Shown one piece after another: positions 15,911 to 27,866 of a DNA stretch of 64,000 bases. The position numbers and the translations under genes are program-made. Origin of the DNA: Magnetospirillum sp. XM-1. GTDB taxonomy: Bacteria > Pseudomonadota > Alphaproteobacteria > Rhodospirillales > Magnetospirillaceae. Each line of letters opens with the position of its first letter. Position 1 is the stretch's first letter. The stretch covers positions 4,430,001 to 4,494,000 of the forward strand of contig NZ_LN997848.1 in assembly GCF_001511835.1 (NCBI RefSeq), written 5' to 3'. A model generated the notes under the pieces. That model saw only the letters and a list, made by a program, of their open reading frames with translations, did not search any database and had not been told where the DNA came from.

Positions 15911-16327
15911 ATGTTCCAAGACGAGCCCGACGACCCCGACGTAATGATCGACATCAACACCACGCCCTTGATCGACGTGATGCTGGTGCTCCTGATCATG
16001 CTGATCATCACCATTCCGCTGCAGACCCATTCGGTGCGGCTCGACATGCCCCAGGGGCCGCCGCCGCCGGCCACGACCCTGCCCGAGGTGGTGCGCATCG
16101 ACATCGACGCCCAGGGCCGGATCGGCTGGAACGGCGAATTGGTGGCCGACCGCGCCGACCTGGAAACCCGGCTGCGCCAGGCCGCCACCGCCGCCAATCC
16201 GCCGGAGGTCCATGTCCGTCCCGACAAGGCCGTCGCTTATTTCCATGTGGCGGGCGTGATGGCGAGCGCCCAGCACCAGGGCGTCACCAAGCTGGGCGTG
16301 GTTGGGGCGGAACAGTTCCTGGATTAG
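15911..16327 (+). CDS. exbD: ExbD biopolymer transport protein (second copy)
   Basis: 138 residues, 11 bases after the first exbD. The TM helix has TPLIDVMLVLLIML with the Asp at 22. It resembles the first copy in the helix but differs clearly in the periplasmic part, so this is an old duplication. Tandem exbD genes after exbB occur in many Gram-negative Ton loci and may give a mixed ExbD dimer. This is the last gene of the locus. Confidence 0.94.
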   Translation: MFQDEPDDPDVMIDINTTPLIDVMLVLLIMLIITIPLQTHSVRLDMPQGPPPPATTLPEVVRIDIDAQGRIGWNGELVADRADLETRLRQAATAANPPEVHVRPDKAVAYFHVAGVMASAQHQGVTKLGVVGAEQFLD

Positions 16328-16395
16328 CTTTGTGTTTGTCCCTCGCCGGGCGCGGCCCTCCGGCCGCTTGGCCGCCGCCTCAACGGCGGCTGATC

Positions 16396-16425
16396 GCGGC
16401 ATACGCCAGAGTTGGCGTACGCCGC
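16396..16425. terminator. Hairpin between convergent exbD and tauE genes
   Basis: GCGGC-A-TACGCCA / TGGCGTA-C-GCCGC around a GAGT loop; 12 paired bases with one mismatch. No U-tract follows, so termination may be weak or Rho-assisted. The rest of the 100-base gap holds only GC-rich minor hairpins. Confidence 0.5.
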
Positions 16426-16426
16426 T

Positions 16427-17332
16427 CTAATCCAGAGAGAACGGATCCTCGGGCGGCAGGACCAGGGTCCCGGTCATCTCGGCGCACACCGCCAGAACGA
16501 TCAGGGCCAGCAGCAGGCGCAGCTTCTCGCCGCCCAGCTTCGCCCCCAGGCGCGAGCCGAACTGCGCGCCCACCGCGCCGCCCACCAGCAGGATCAGGGC
16601 CAGCGGCAGGTCCACCGAATGGGTGGTCATCGCCTGCAGCAAGGTGACGTTGGCGGTGACGAAGATCATCTGGAACAGCGAGGTGCCCACCACCACGGCG
16701 GTGGGCATGCCCAGGATGTAGATCATCATGGGCACCAGGATGAAGCCGCCCCCCACCCCCATCAGGGCGGCCAGCAGGCCGCCGAAAGCGCCGACGCCCA
16801 GCGGCAGCAGGGCGCTGATGTAAAGTCCGGACCGGGGAAAGCGGGTCCGAAACGGCAGACCGTGCCACGCATGATGGACGTGACGCTTGCCGACGGGACG
16901 TCCCGCCGCTCCCGCCCGCATGGCCAGCAGGGTCTCGACCAGCATCAGGAAACCCACCGAGCCCAGGAAGCCCACATAGGACAGGCTGATCACCAGATCG
17001 ATCTGCCCCAACCGCTTCAGCAGGGCGAACAGCCAGACGCCGATGGCCGAGCCGACGAAACCGCCGGCCAGCAGGAACAGCGCCATCTTGACGTCCACGT
17101 TGCGCCGCCGCCAATGGGCGAACACCCCCGACACCGACGACCCCAGGACCTGATTGGCCCCCGACGCCACCGCCACCGCCGGCGGAATGCCCAGCATGAT
17201 CAGCAGCGGGGTCAGCAGAAAGCCTCCCCCCACCCCGAAGACCCCGGACAGCACACCGATGCCTCCGCCTACCGCCAGCAGGCTGAAGACGCCGACCGAT
17301 TGCTCGGCGATGGGCAGGTAGATACTGGGCAC
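16427..17332 (-). CDS. TauE/SafE family sulfite exporter-like membrane protein
   Basis: 301 residues, about 8 TM helices in two homologous halves. Each half has the family's Gly-rich motif: GVFGVGGGFLLTPLL near residues 31-45 and AALMGVGGGFILVPMM near 190-205. This family moves sulfite, sulfoacetate or other small anions across the inner membrane. The cytoplasmic loop between the halves (about 140-165) is basic and His-containing. It is a single gene, convergent with the Ton locus. The substrate cannot be told. Confidence 0.9.
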   Translation of the reverse strand: MPSIYLPIAEQSVGVFSLLAVGGGIGVLSGVFGVGGGFLLTPLLIMLGIPPAVAVASGANQVLGSSVSGVFAHWRRRNVDVKMALFLLAGGFVGSAIGVWLFALLKRLGQIDLVISLSYVGFLGSVGFLMLVETLLAMRAGAAGRPVGKRHVHHAWHGLPFRTRFPRSGLYISALLPLGVGAFGGLLAALMGVGGGFILVPMMIYILGMPTAVVVGTSLFQMIFVTANVTLLQAMTTHSVDLPLALILLVGGAVGAQFGSRLGAKLGGEKLRLLLALIVLAVCAEMTGTLVLPPEDPFSLD

Positions 17333-17483
17333 CGTGTCATCTCCTTGAGAGGATCGGCAATACTAACCTGTGAAGATGACGTGGAGATGACGACGCCCCC
17401 CGGAATATCATGCTTCTTGCGCATACGTGGGCTGCTGCCGCCCCCAGGCCGAACGGGCAGGTAGACAGTCACCCCCCTATCGG

Positions 17484-17508
17484 AGCATATATCCCCTCGG
17501 TATATGCT
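17484..17508. promoter_or_regulatory. Inverted repeat upstream of the chemoreceptor gene
   Basis: AGCATATA / TATATGCT with a 9-base spacer, perfect 8-base arms, ending 19 bases before the start codon. It could be an operator over the promoter or a hairpin in the leader that affects ribosome access. Confidence 0.5.
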
Positions 17509-17527
17509 GGCGGGGACGGGTGTGTAA

Positions 17528-20488
17528 ATGCGTGTAAACGAGCCGATCACCAATACCGAGATCGAACTCCCCGAAGGCACCATCCTGGTGTCCAAGACCG
17601 ATCTGGGCGGCCGCATCACCTTCGTCAACCAGGCCTTCGTGGAGATCAGCGGCTTTTCGGAAGAGGAGCTGATCGGCGCCCCCCACAATCTGGTGCGCCA
17701 CCCCCATATGCCGGCCGTGGCCTTCGCCGATCTGTGGGCGACCATCAAGTCCGGCAAGCCGTGGGAAGGCATCGTCAAGAACCGCGCCAAAAACGGCGAC
17801 CATTACTGGGTCCGCGCCAACGCCACCCCCGAGATGGAAGACGGCGAGATCACCGGCTACATCTCCATCCGCACCGCGCCGTCGCGCGCCCAGGTCGAGG
17901 CCGCCGAGCACCTTTACGAACAGGTCCGCACCGGCAAGGCCCGCAACGTCAGGATCCAGGAAGGCCAGGTGGTCAGCACCACGCTCGGCGCCCGCCTGGG
18001 CCGCACGTTGAATTCCATCTCCGGCCGCCTTGCGGTGATCGTCACGGTGATGGTGCTGGTGATGGGAATGGTCGCCTGGTTCACCCTGGACGGCATGGGT
18101 GATTCCAACGAGGCGCTGAAGAGCGTCTACGAACAGCGCACCGTGCCGGCCGGCCAGTTCGTCGAGATCGTCGACCGCATGCGCGAAAACATGCTGCTGG
18201 CCCAGCAGATGCAGATCGACCTGAATGCCGGACAGCCCGAAGCCGTGGCCCGACGGGTGCTGCGCATCCGCGCCAATGCCGAGCACATCAACGCCGTGTG
18301 GAAGGCCTACCGCGCCAATCCGCTGGCCGGCGAAGAGGCCGACCTGGCCAGGGACTTCGAGACCCGGGACGCCGACTTTGTCCAGCAGGGGCTCAAGACG
18401 GCCATCGATCTGGCGGAAAAGGGCGACGTGGCGGCACTCAACCGCCACAACGCCACCACCCTGTTTCCGTTGTTCGAGCAGGCGCACGAGGTGCAGAAGG
18501 ATCTCCTGACCCTGCAACTGCGCCAGGCGGCCGAGCTTTACGAGGGGGCGCGCGGCGACTTCACCCACCATATGCGCCTGGGCGTGTCGGCTCTGATCGT
18601 GGGGACAATCCTGGCGACCTTCATGGCGGTGTTCCTGATCCGCTATCTCCGCCGGCCCATCGCCACCCTGGAATACCATTTCGACGCCATCGCCCGGGGT
18701 GACTTCACCCACGAGATCAAGGCCGAGGAGGTCCGCGAGTTCCAGCGTTCCAGCGCCCTGCTCCGCGCCATGGAGGCCAAGCTGGCCTACAGCGTCCAGG
18801 AACGCGGCGAAAACGCCCGCAAGGCGCAGGAAAAGCTGCGCAGCGAGATGCTCAATCTCACCGAGCTGCTGGAAGGCGAGGTGGAGAACACCGTCTCGGA
18901 AATCTCCACCCAGGCGGAGCGCCTGAAGGAAGGCGCCGTCAATCTGCTCTCCACCGCCGAGGAGGTTCGCGGCAAGTCGGAAACGGTGGCCCGCGCCATC
19001 GAGATCACCAGCGGCAACGTCCAGACCGTGGCCGGCGCCACCGAGGAACTGGAAGCCTCGTCGCGCGAGATCACCGCCCGCATCCAGCGCAGCTCCGAAC
19101 ATGGCGAGGCCGCCCGCCAAAGGGTGGACGACGCCAGCGCCAGCGTCAGCACCCTGACCGAAGCCACGGCGCGCATCGGCGACGTGGTCAGCCTGATTCA
19201 GACCATCGCCGGCCAGACCCGCATGCTGGCGCTCAACGCCACCATCGAGGCGGCCCGGGCCGGTGACGCCGGCAAGGGCTTCGCCGTGGTGGCCTCCGAG
19301 GTCAAGGGCCTGGCCGAGCAGACCGAGGACGCCATCGGCCGCGTCAACGCCCAGGCCCGCGACATCGAGACCACGACCCAGCAGGCGGTCGCCACCGTCC
19401 AGGCGGTGGCCGACACCATCCGCGACATGGAAGAGGTGGCCGGCCAGATCGCCGCCTCGGCCGACGAACAGCGCGCCGCCACCGGCGAGATCATGTCCAG
19501 CGCCGTGCAGGCCGCCGACCATACCCGCGACGTGGCCGAAGCCGCCGCCGACGTGCTGAGGGCGTCGGAACAGTCCGGCCTGACCGCCCGCAAGGTCAGC
19601 GAGCTGTCCATGCTGGTCAACCACGACATCGGCGCCTTGCAGCGCCGCCTCAACGTCATCCTGCGCACCTCCTACGGCGGCAACCGCCGCGCCGTCGAGC
19701 GCATCCCCGCCTCGCTGGAATTCACCGCCAATTTCGCCGGCCAGACCCTCTCGGGCCATACCGGCGACATCTCGGTGATGGGCGCCCTGCTGGTGGTGGG
19801 CAACGCGCCCAAGCTGGAAGGCGAAGTGGGCACCATCACCTTCCCCGGCATCGGCGACATTCCCACCAAGGCCATCCTGGGCAGCAAGCTCGGCATCCAG
19901 TGCCAATACCTGAAGGTGACCTCGGAGCAGAAAAGGAAACTGACCGAAGCCATCGAGGCCGCCCAGGTCAAGGACACCCCCTTCATCGACGCGGCCCGCA
20001 AGGCCGCCGCCGACGTCGCCCAGGCCTTCCAGCAGGCGATCGATTCCGGCCGCATCAGCCTGGCCGACCTGTTCGAAAGCGAATACACCCCCATCCCCGA
20101 CACCGATCCCCAGCAGATGCTGGCCCGGCACTCCGCCCTTACCGATCAGGTGATGCCCGGCATCATCGAGCCGGTGCTGGCGTCGAACCCGCGCGGGGTG
20201 TTCTGCTGCGCCGCCGACCGCAACGGCTACATCGCCACCCACAACAAGATCTATTCCCAGCCGCAGCGCCCGGGCGACACGGTGTGGAACACCGCCAATT
20301 GCCGTAACCGCCGCATGTTCGACGACCGCACCGGCATCCTGGCGGCCCGCAACACCAAGGAATACCTGGCCCAGACCTATGCCCGCGACATGGGCGGCGG
20401 CAATTTCGTGGTGCTGAAGGAAATCGACTGCCCGATCCATGTGGGCACGCGCCATTGGGGCGCCATCCGCTACGGCATCAAGCTCTGA
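17528..20488 (+). CDS. Methyl-accepting chemotaxis protein with PAS, HAMP, MCP signalling, PilZ and C-terminal domains
   Basis: 986 residues. Aer-like PAS domain about 10-120 ([17 protein letters not shown], then [11 protein letters not shown]), TM 168-187, four-helix periplasmic domain, TM 350-372, HAMP to about 430, MCP signalling domain with the hairpin region [20 protein letters not shown] (568 on), a PilZ-like domain about 716-810 ([14 protein letters not shown] supplies the RxxxR of c-di-GMP binding; the D/NxSxxG part appears as GDISVMGA), then a C-terminal domain about 830-986 with [16 protein letters not shown] and [13 protein letters not shown], seen after the signalling domain in some alphaproteobacterial receptors. 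It likely couples redox or energy sensing and c-di-GMP to taxis. Single gene; no cheA/cheW nearby. Confidence 0.92.
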   Translation: MRVNEPITNTEIELPEGTILVSKTDLGGRITFVNQAFVEISGFSEEELIGAPHNLVRHPHMPAVAFADLWATIKSGKPWEGIVKNRAKNGDHYWVRANATPEMEDGEITGYISIRTAPSRAQVEAAEHLYEQVRTGKARNVRIQEGQVVSTTLGARLGRTLNSISGRLAVIVTVMVLVMGMVAWFTLDGMGDSNEALKSVYEQRTVPAGQFVEIVDRMRENMLLAQQMQIDLNAGQPEAVARRVLRIRANAEHINAVWKAYRANPLAGEEADLARDFETRDADFVQQGLKTAIDLAEKGDVAALNRHNATTLFPLFEQAHEVQKDLLTLQLRQAAELYEGARGDFTHHMRLGVSALIVGTILATFMAVFLIRYLRRPIATLEYHFDAIARGDFTHEIKAEEVREFQRSSALLRAMEAKLAYSVQERGENARKAQEKLRSEMLNLTELLEGEVENTVSEISTQAERLKEGAVNLLSTAEEVRGKSETVARAIEITSGNVQTVAGATEELEASSREITARIQRSSEHGEAARQRVDDASASVSTLTEATARIGDVVSLIQTIAGQTRMLALNATIEAARAGDAGKGFAVVASEVKGLAEQTEDAIGRVNAQARDIETTTQQAVATVQAVADTIRDMEEVAGQIAASADEQRAATGEIMSSAVQAADHTRDVAEAAADVLRASEQSGLTARKVSELSMLVNHDIGALQRRLNVILRTSYGGNRRAVERIPASLEFTANFAGQTLSGHTGDISVMGALLVVGNAPKLEGEVGTITFPGIGDIPTKAILGSKLGIQCQYLKVTSEQKRKLTEAIEAAQVKDTPFIDAARKAAADVAQAFQQAIDSGRISLADLFESEYTPIPDTDPQQMLARHSALTDQVMPGIIEPVLASNPRGVFCCAADRNGYIATHNKIYSQPQRPGDTVWNTANCRNRRMFDDRTGILAARNTKEYLAQTYARDMGGGNFVVLKEIDCPIHVGTRHWGAIRYGIKL

Positions 20489-22394
20489 GCGGAACCACCA
20501 CGGCGAATTCGGCGCCTCCGCCCTGGCGGGGGCGGCAGAACGCGCTGCCACCATGCATCTCGGCGATGGCCTTGACCAGATGCAGGCCGATGCCGGTGCC
20601 GGGAATGCCCTTGGCGGCCGAGCCGCGATAGTACTTCTCGAACACCCGTTCGGCCTCGGATTCGGGAACGCCCGGCCCCCGGTCGGCCACCCGCAGTTCC
20701 AGCCGCCCCTCGGCCCCCCGGGCCAGGATCTCCAGCTTCTGGTCGGCCGGCCCGTAGCGCCTGGCGTTGTCGATCAGGGCGTCGAGGGCGATTCCCAGCA
20801 ATTCGGCGTCGGCGACGCAGTATTCGGGCAGATCGGAGACGCTGACGGTGATGTCGGCCCGGCCGGGCTCGCGGTTGCGTTCCACCACCCGCTCCAGCAG
20901 GTCGGCGGGCGCCATGGGCCGCAACCGCATGGCCAGCGCCGTGTCGCGCTCCCCCGCCAGGCAGGTCTCGATCAGCTTGACCAGCCGGCGCACCGCCCGG
21001 CGGATGGTGAGGAAGCGCTCCGACACCTCGGGACGTACCCGGCCCAGGTCCAGTTCCACCACCTGGACCGCGCTGTCGATGATGGCCAGCGGGGTCTTGA
21101 ACTCGTGGGCGACCATGTCGAAGAACGTGCGCAGGCGCTGGCGGCTGACCTGCTCGCCCACCAATGCCGCCTCGGCCTGCAGGCGGGCCTGCTGGATCAG
21201 GCGAAGCCGATAGGCCAGGGCGGCACACAGCAGGGCGACGTGCAGGATGCTGGCGCCGATATCCATGCTGCGCCCCAGGTCGGCGGGAACCAGGGGCGTC
21301 ATCCGCGCGCTCACCTCGACGGCCCAGGCCACCACCACCGGCAGGAAGGCCAGCATGTAGATGCGGATCACTACGTCGTCCCGCCGCCGCATGGCCTGGC
21401 GCACGCCCAGGATCATGCCGGCCATGCCGCCCGCCGTGGCCAGCGCCTGGGTCGGCAGCACCACCAGATGGAAGGACGGGTGCAGCACCAGGGCCAGCCC
21501 GGCAAGGATCAGACCGGCGCCCCCCATGAACAGGCGGTGCATCAGGGGAAACACCCGGCCGAGGTCGAGGATGCGGTCCCACAGGATCAGCAAGGTGGCG
21601 CCGCCGCCGAGCAGGCCGATGCCGCTCAGCAGATAGTTGGCGTCCCGCCCGGCCGAGGAGAAGATCAGGGGGACGAGGCCGGTATGGACCATTCCCCGGC
21701 AGAAGATGGTGGCCACATAGGCGGCATAGGCCAGGATCAGCCCGTCCCGCAGCCAGGCCCCGAACAGGGCCGACACCACCACCACGACCAGCAGCGCCCC
21801 CATGTGCAGGCCGTAGACCGCCGAACGCCGGGCCTCCTCCTGGATCAGGGCCGCCGGCCGCCACAGGGCCGCCTGCTCCACCCGGATCTTGTGGTTGGAG
21901 GCCAGCCGCAGATGGATGGTCACCGGCCGGCCCTCGGGCAGGGTCAGGCGGGCGGCGTGCAATCCGGTCGACAGGTCAAGCTCGCCATTGGGAATGCGGC
22001 GGCCCAGCCGCGTCTCGCTCACACCGCCGCCGCCGCTGTCCGAGACATAGACCCGCACGTCGTCCATGTCCGGCTCGCCGAAGGCCAGAATCCACTCGGC
22101 CGGCTGGCCCACCTCGCGCAGCGCCTGAAAGCGCAGCCACAGAACCCCGGTGGTGATGGGAGGGATTTCGGGCGAGAACGCCTTTCCGGCCATGTCGGCC
22201 AGCGTGGCGGAACCGTCATCCTGGGCAAAGGCCGTCATCCGGCCGTCGAGGGAATAGGACGGAGCGGCGCCGCTCAGCGCCACTACCGGCGGCGCGGCAT
22301 CGGCGAGGCCCGCGCCGGGAACCATCAGCAACAGCATCGCCAGGGCGGCAAACAGCCACCCCATCCCTTGGCGTCTTTCCTGCCGGCCGGTCAT
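20478..22394 (-). CDS. 7TMR-DISM sensor histidine kinase (orphan)
   Basis: 638 residues from ATG 22394 (GGAG 9 bases upstream; ATG 22430 and 22364 are alternatives). Signal peptide 1-30, an extracytoplasmic DISMED2-like beta domain about 35-185, seven TM helices about 190-395, then a HisKA dimerisation helix with phospho-His 430 in [10 protein letters not shown] and a HATPase domain with VADRGPGVP and [10 protein letters not shown]. The family senses carbohydrates or other ligands outside the inner membrane. It closely resembles the kinase at 37173-39647, but no response regulator lies next to this copy. It converges on the chemoreceptor gene with an 11-base overlap. Confidence 0.92.
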   Translation of the reverse strand: MTGRQERRQGMGWLFAALAMLLLMVPGAGLADAAPPVVALSGAAPSYSLDGRMTAFAQDDGSATLADMAGKAFSPEIPPITTGVLWLRFQALREVGQPAEWILAFGEPDMDDVRVYVSDSGGGGVSETRLGRRIPNGELDLSTGLHAARLTLPEGRPVTIHLRLASNHKIRVEQAALWRPAALIQEEARRSAVYGLHMGALLVVVVVSALFGAWLRDGLILAYAAYVATIFCRGMVHTGLVPLIFSSAGRDANYLLSGIGLLGGGATLLILWDRILDLGRVFPLMHRLFMGGAGLILAGLALVLHPSFHLVVLPTQALATAGGMAGMILGVRQAMRRRDDVVIRIYMLAFLPVVVAWAVEVSARMTPLVPADLGRSMDIGASILHVALLCAALAYRLRLIQQARLQAEAALVGEQVSRQRLRTFFDMVAHEFKTPLAIIDSAVQVVELDLGRVRPEVSERFLTIRRAVRRLVKLIETCLAGERDTALAMRLRPMAPADLLERVVERNREPGRADITVSVSDLPEYCVADAELLGIALDALIDNARRYGPADQKLEILARGAEGRLELRVADRGPGVPESEAERVFEKYYRGSAAKGIPGTGIGLHLVKAIAEMHGGSAFCRPRQGGGAEFAVVVPLRA

Positions 22395-22484
22395 CCCGTT
22401 CCGCTCCGCGTCCCAAACGGACAGGACCATAACATTCGGAATTATTGCGCCACAATCTCTCGAACGTGCAGAGTGCCGGACAGG

Positions 22485-22514
22485 AAAAAGGGCCCGGAGG
22501 AAACCTCCGGACCC
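22485..22514 (-). terminator. Rho-independent terminator of rplM-rpsI
   Basis: GGGTCCGGAGG / CCTCCGGGCCC stem with a TTT loop and TTTTT on the minus strand, 31 bases after the rpsI stop codon. Confidence 0.9.
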
Positions 22515-22545
22515 TTGATCTTTGCTGGCTTTCGCCAAACCCAGA

Positions 22546-23016
22546 TTAACGCTTGGAGAACTGGGTCGAACGACGGGCCTTGTGCTTGCCGTACTTCTTA
22601 CGCTCGACCACGCGGGGATCGCGGGTGAGGAAGCCGCCGGCCTTCAGCGCCGGGCGCAGGCCCGGATCGAAGAAGGTCAGCGCGCGGCTGATGCCGTGGC
22701 GGAGCGCGCCGGCCTGACCGGACAGGCCACCGCCGTTGACGGTGCAGTGCACGTCGAACTGGTTCTCGACGCGGGCGGCCTCGAACGGCTGGTTGATGAT
22801 CATGCGCAGCACCGGACGGGCGAAGTACACCGGCAGTTCGCGACCGTTGACGATGATCTTGCCGGAACCGGGCTTCACCCACACGCGGGCGACGGCGTTC
22901 TTGCGCTTGCCGGTGGCATAGGCGCGGCCCTGGGCGTCAACCTTGCGCTCGTGCACAGGCTGGGCCTGGACCGGCGAGGCGGCCTTCAGGTCGGCCAAGC
23001 TGGAGAGATCGGCCAT
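22546..23016 (-). CDS. rpsI: 30S ribosomal protein S9
   Basis: 156 residues. Contains [18 protein letters not shown] and the invariant C-terminus [17 protein letters not shown] that reaches the P-site tRNA. An N-terminal extension of about 25 residues before the conserved core is common in Alphaproteobacteria. It follows rplM by 4 bases, the universal L13-S9 pair. Confidence 0.99.
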   Translation of the reverse strand: MADLSSLADLKAASPVQAQPVHERKVDAQGRAYATGKRKNAVARVWVKPGSGKIIVNGRELPVYFARPVLRMIINQPFEAARVENQFDVHCTVNGGGLSGQAGALRHGISRALTFFDPGLRPALKAGGFLTRDPRVVERKKYGKHKARRSTQFSKR

Positions 23017-23020
23017 GGGA

Positions 23021-23479
23021 CTACCTCTTGTTCTTCGGGTTCATGGACGCGACGTCCACCACCTCGGGGGCCTGGGCCTCGTGCGGGTGGGCGGGGCCGG
23101 CATAGACGCGCAGGTTCTTCATCTGCTGACGGCCGAGCGGACCACGGGTGATCATGCGCTCCACGGCCTTCTCGATGACCCGCTCGGGGAAGCGGCCGGA
23201 CAGCAGCTGACCCATGGTACGGTCCTTGATGCCGCCGGGATGGCCGGTATGCCAGTAGAAGCGCTTGTCGGCGAGCTTGTTGCCGGTCAGCTTGACCTTC
23301 TCGGCATTGACGATAATCACGTTATCGCCCATGTCCACGTGCGGGGTGTAGGTCGGCAGATGCTTCCCGCGCAGGCGCATCGAAACGATGCTGGCCAGGC
23401 GGCCGAGCACGACGCCGTCCGCGTCGATCACGACCCACTTCTTCTCAACTTCGGACGGTTTGGCGTTAAAGGTCTTCAT
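23021..23479 (-). CDS. rplM: 50S ribosomal protein L13
   Basis: 152 residues from ATG 23479 ([20 protein letters not shown] is the canonical N-terminus; the frame open to 23572 has no family support). Signature regions [19 protein letters not shown], the TGHPGGIK segment and the C-terminal [11 protein letters not shown] are present. First gene of the L13-S9 operon; its promoter lies in the AT-rich gap to katG. Confidence 0.98.
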   Translation of the reverse strand: MKTFNAKPSEVEKKWVVIDADGVVLGRLASIVSMRLRGKHLPTYTPHVDMGDNVIIVNAEKVKLTGNKLADKRFYWHTGHPGGIKDRTMGQLLSGRFPERVIEKAVERMITRGPLGRQQMKNLRVYAGPAHPHEAQAPEVVDVASMNPKNKR

Positions 23480-26004
<2,525 letters not shown>

Positions 26005-26014
26005 GCCCGACGGT

Positions 26015-26046
26015 TCCGGCGGATGGGCCATCGCTCGTCCGCCGGA
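26015..26046. terminator. Hairpin between katG and a convergent histidine kinase gene
   Basis: TCCGGCGGA / TCCGCCGGA, perfect 9-base arms with a 14-base loop, no clear T run. Confidence 0.55.
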
Positions 26047-26059
26047 TGCCGAACGGAGT

Positions 26060-27790
26060 CTAGACCCTGGGAACCACCACCCCGAAGCACGAGCCCTTTC
26101 CGAGGGTCGAGCGCAGTTCCAGGGTATGGCCGAGAAGGACGGCCATGCGCCGCACCACCCCTAGGCCGAGGCCGAGCCCCCGGCTGCCGCCCCGCTCGGC
26201 GGGGTTGTCGAGGCGGACGAAATCGTCGAACACCGCCTGCATCTTGTCGGCGGGAATGCCGATGCCGGTATCGAGAACCTGGATCACCGCCCGCCCGCCC
26301 CGGCGGCGGCAGCCGATCAGCACCCGTCCGCTTTCGGTATAGCGGACGGCGTTGACCAGCAGGTTGCGCAGCAGCCGCTCCAGCAGCACCGGATCGCTTT
26401 CCACCTGCAGCGAGGTGGGCACCGCCCCGATGGCCAGGCCCTTGCGGCTCGCCTCGGGCTCGATCTGGTCCACCAGCCCGGCCAGCAGGGGCATCAGACG
26501 GAAGGAGCTGACATTGGGCTTGATCTTGCCGGCCTCCAGCGCCGAGACGTCCAGCAGGGTGGCCAGCAGGGAATTGGTCGCCTCGATGCTCTGGCGCAGG
26601 CGGTCGACCACCTTCAGCTTGCGCGGATCGTCCTCCACCTGCCCGGCCAGCACCTCGGCGAACATGCCGGCGGCCTGCAGCGGCTGGCGCAGGTCATGGG
26701 ACGCGGCGGCCAGGAACCGGGTCTTGCTCTCGTTGGCGAGGCGCGCCTCGTCGGCGCGCTGCTCCGCCTCGGCGGTGCGGGCGTGCACCGTCTCTTCCAG
26801 CGAGGCGATGACCCGCTCCTCGCGGCCGAGGGCGCGGAAGGTGGTCGCCGCCATGCCGCCCAGGCCCAGCAACACCACCACCATGGACGTGGCGATGATC
26901 AGCGCGGTCTGCCGCCAGGGGGCGAGGATGTCGTCCACCGCCATGCCGGCGCTGACCAGAACGTCGAATTCGGTGAGCTTGCGGTACGAGACCACCCGTT
27001 CCACCTGATCCGCCGGCGAACTGATGCGGATGGTCCCCACCTTCTGCTCGGCGGCCGCCGCGACGACGGGGTTGTTGGGGGTCGGCCGCCCCACGTAATT
27101 CTCGGGGTTGGGCTGGCGCAGCATCACCCGGCCGCCGGTATTGGCCCCGATATAGGCGGACGGCCCCAGGCCCAGGGTGTTGTGGAAATCGGTGAAGAAA
27201 TTGGCGTAGACGCCCACGATCACCAGACCGCCGAAGCCGCCGTCCGGGGCGCCGAGACGCCGGCTGACCGTGAAGACCGGCGCCAGGCTGTAGGATCCCA
27301 GTACCATCGGCCCGATCACCCGCTCGGCGCCGTCGCGATGGGCGATGAAATAGTCCCGGCCGGCATAATTGACCGCTCCGCCGGCCCGGGGCGGCCGCGA
27401 CGCGGCGGCCACGTCGCCCCTGGAATCCACCACCAGCATGGTGCCCCGCTGGACCAGCCCGGCCTCCAGGCTGGCCAGTTCGCGCACGATCTCGGCCCTG
27501 GACAGTCTTCCGGCCAGGAAGGCTTCGGCCGATGGCGCCAGGCGCGCCAGGGTGGCGTCGGTGCTGCTGAGGGTTCGCGTCAGGCTGTCGTCGAGAAGGC
27601 GCGCGGCGCCGGAGGTGGCCGACGCCGCCTTCTCGAAGGCGGCGACGCGCAATTCCACCAGCAGGGATGCCGCGCCGCCCACCAGCACCGCCACCATGAC
27701 GGCCATCAGCAGGCGCAAACGGCGGCGCAGCTCTCCCGGCGTGCGCCGGCTGGGGGGGGGGGTGACGGCTGCGGCGGAGTCGGGATTCAC
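26060..27790 (-). CDS. Cache-domain sensor histidine kinase (hybrid-kinase-type core)
   Basis: 576 residues. TM about 26-46, a double-Cache periplasmic domain about 47-300 (NYAGRDYFIAHRDG and IGPMVLGSYSLAPVFTVSRR are typical), TM about 303-325, a coiled coil, HisKA with phospho-His 365 in AASHDLRQPLQA, and a HATPase domain with LDTGIGIPADKM and RGLGLGLGVVRRM. No receiver domain is present. The RQPLQA-type H-box is that of kinases that normally signal to LuxR-family or hybrid partners. No response regulator adjoins it, so it is an orphan. Ligands are probably small organic acids or amino acids, by family analogy only. Confidence 0.9.
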   Translation of the reverse strand: MNPDSAAAVTPPPSRRTPGELRRRLRLLMAVMVAVLVGGAASLLVELRVAAFEKAASATSGAARLLDDSLTRTLSSTDATLARLAPSAEAFLAGRLSRAEIVRELASLEAGLVQRGTMLVVDSRGDVAAASRPPRAGGAVNYAGRDYFIAHRDGAERVIGPMVLGSYSLAPVFTVSRRLGAPDGGFGGLVIVGVYANFFTDFHNTLGLGPSAYIGANTGGRVMLRQPNPENYVGRPTPNNPVVAAAAEQKVGTIRISSPADQVERVVSYRKLTEFDVLVSAGMAVDDILAPWRQTALIIATSMVVVLLGLGGMAATTFRALGREERVIASLEETVHARTAEAEQRADEARLANESKTRFLAAASHDLRQPLQAAGMFAEVLAGQVEDDPRKLKVVDRLRQSIEATNSLLATLLDVSALEAGKIKPNVSSFRLMPLLAGLVDQIEPEASRKGLAIGAVPTSLQVESDPVLLERLLRNLLVNAVRYTESGRVLIGCRRRGGRAVIQVLDTGIGIPADKMQAVFDDFVRLDNPAERGGSRGLGLGLGVVRRMAVLLGHTLELRSTLGKGSCFGVVVPRV

Positions 27791-27866
27791 CCAGGCGGGT
27801 TCCTTGACGAAATGTAACGTCGGGCAGCTTATACCGAAAGCCCAGGAGCCGGAAGCCAGATGATGA

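Noticed and set aside
17477..20554. Minus-strand frame of 1025 codons opposite the chemoreceptor
   Set aside because: Gly/His/Ala-rich shadow; the plus strand has conserved MCP domains throughout.
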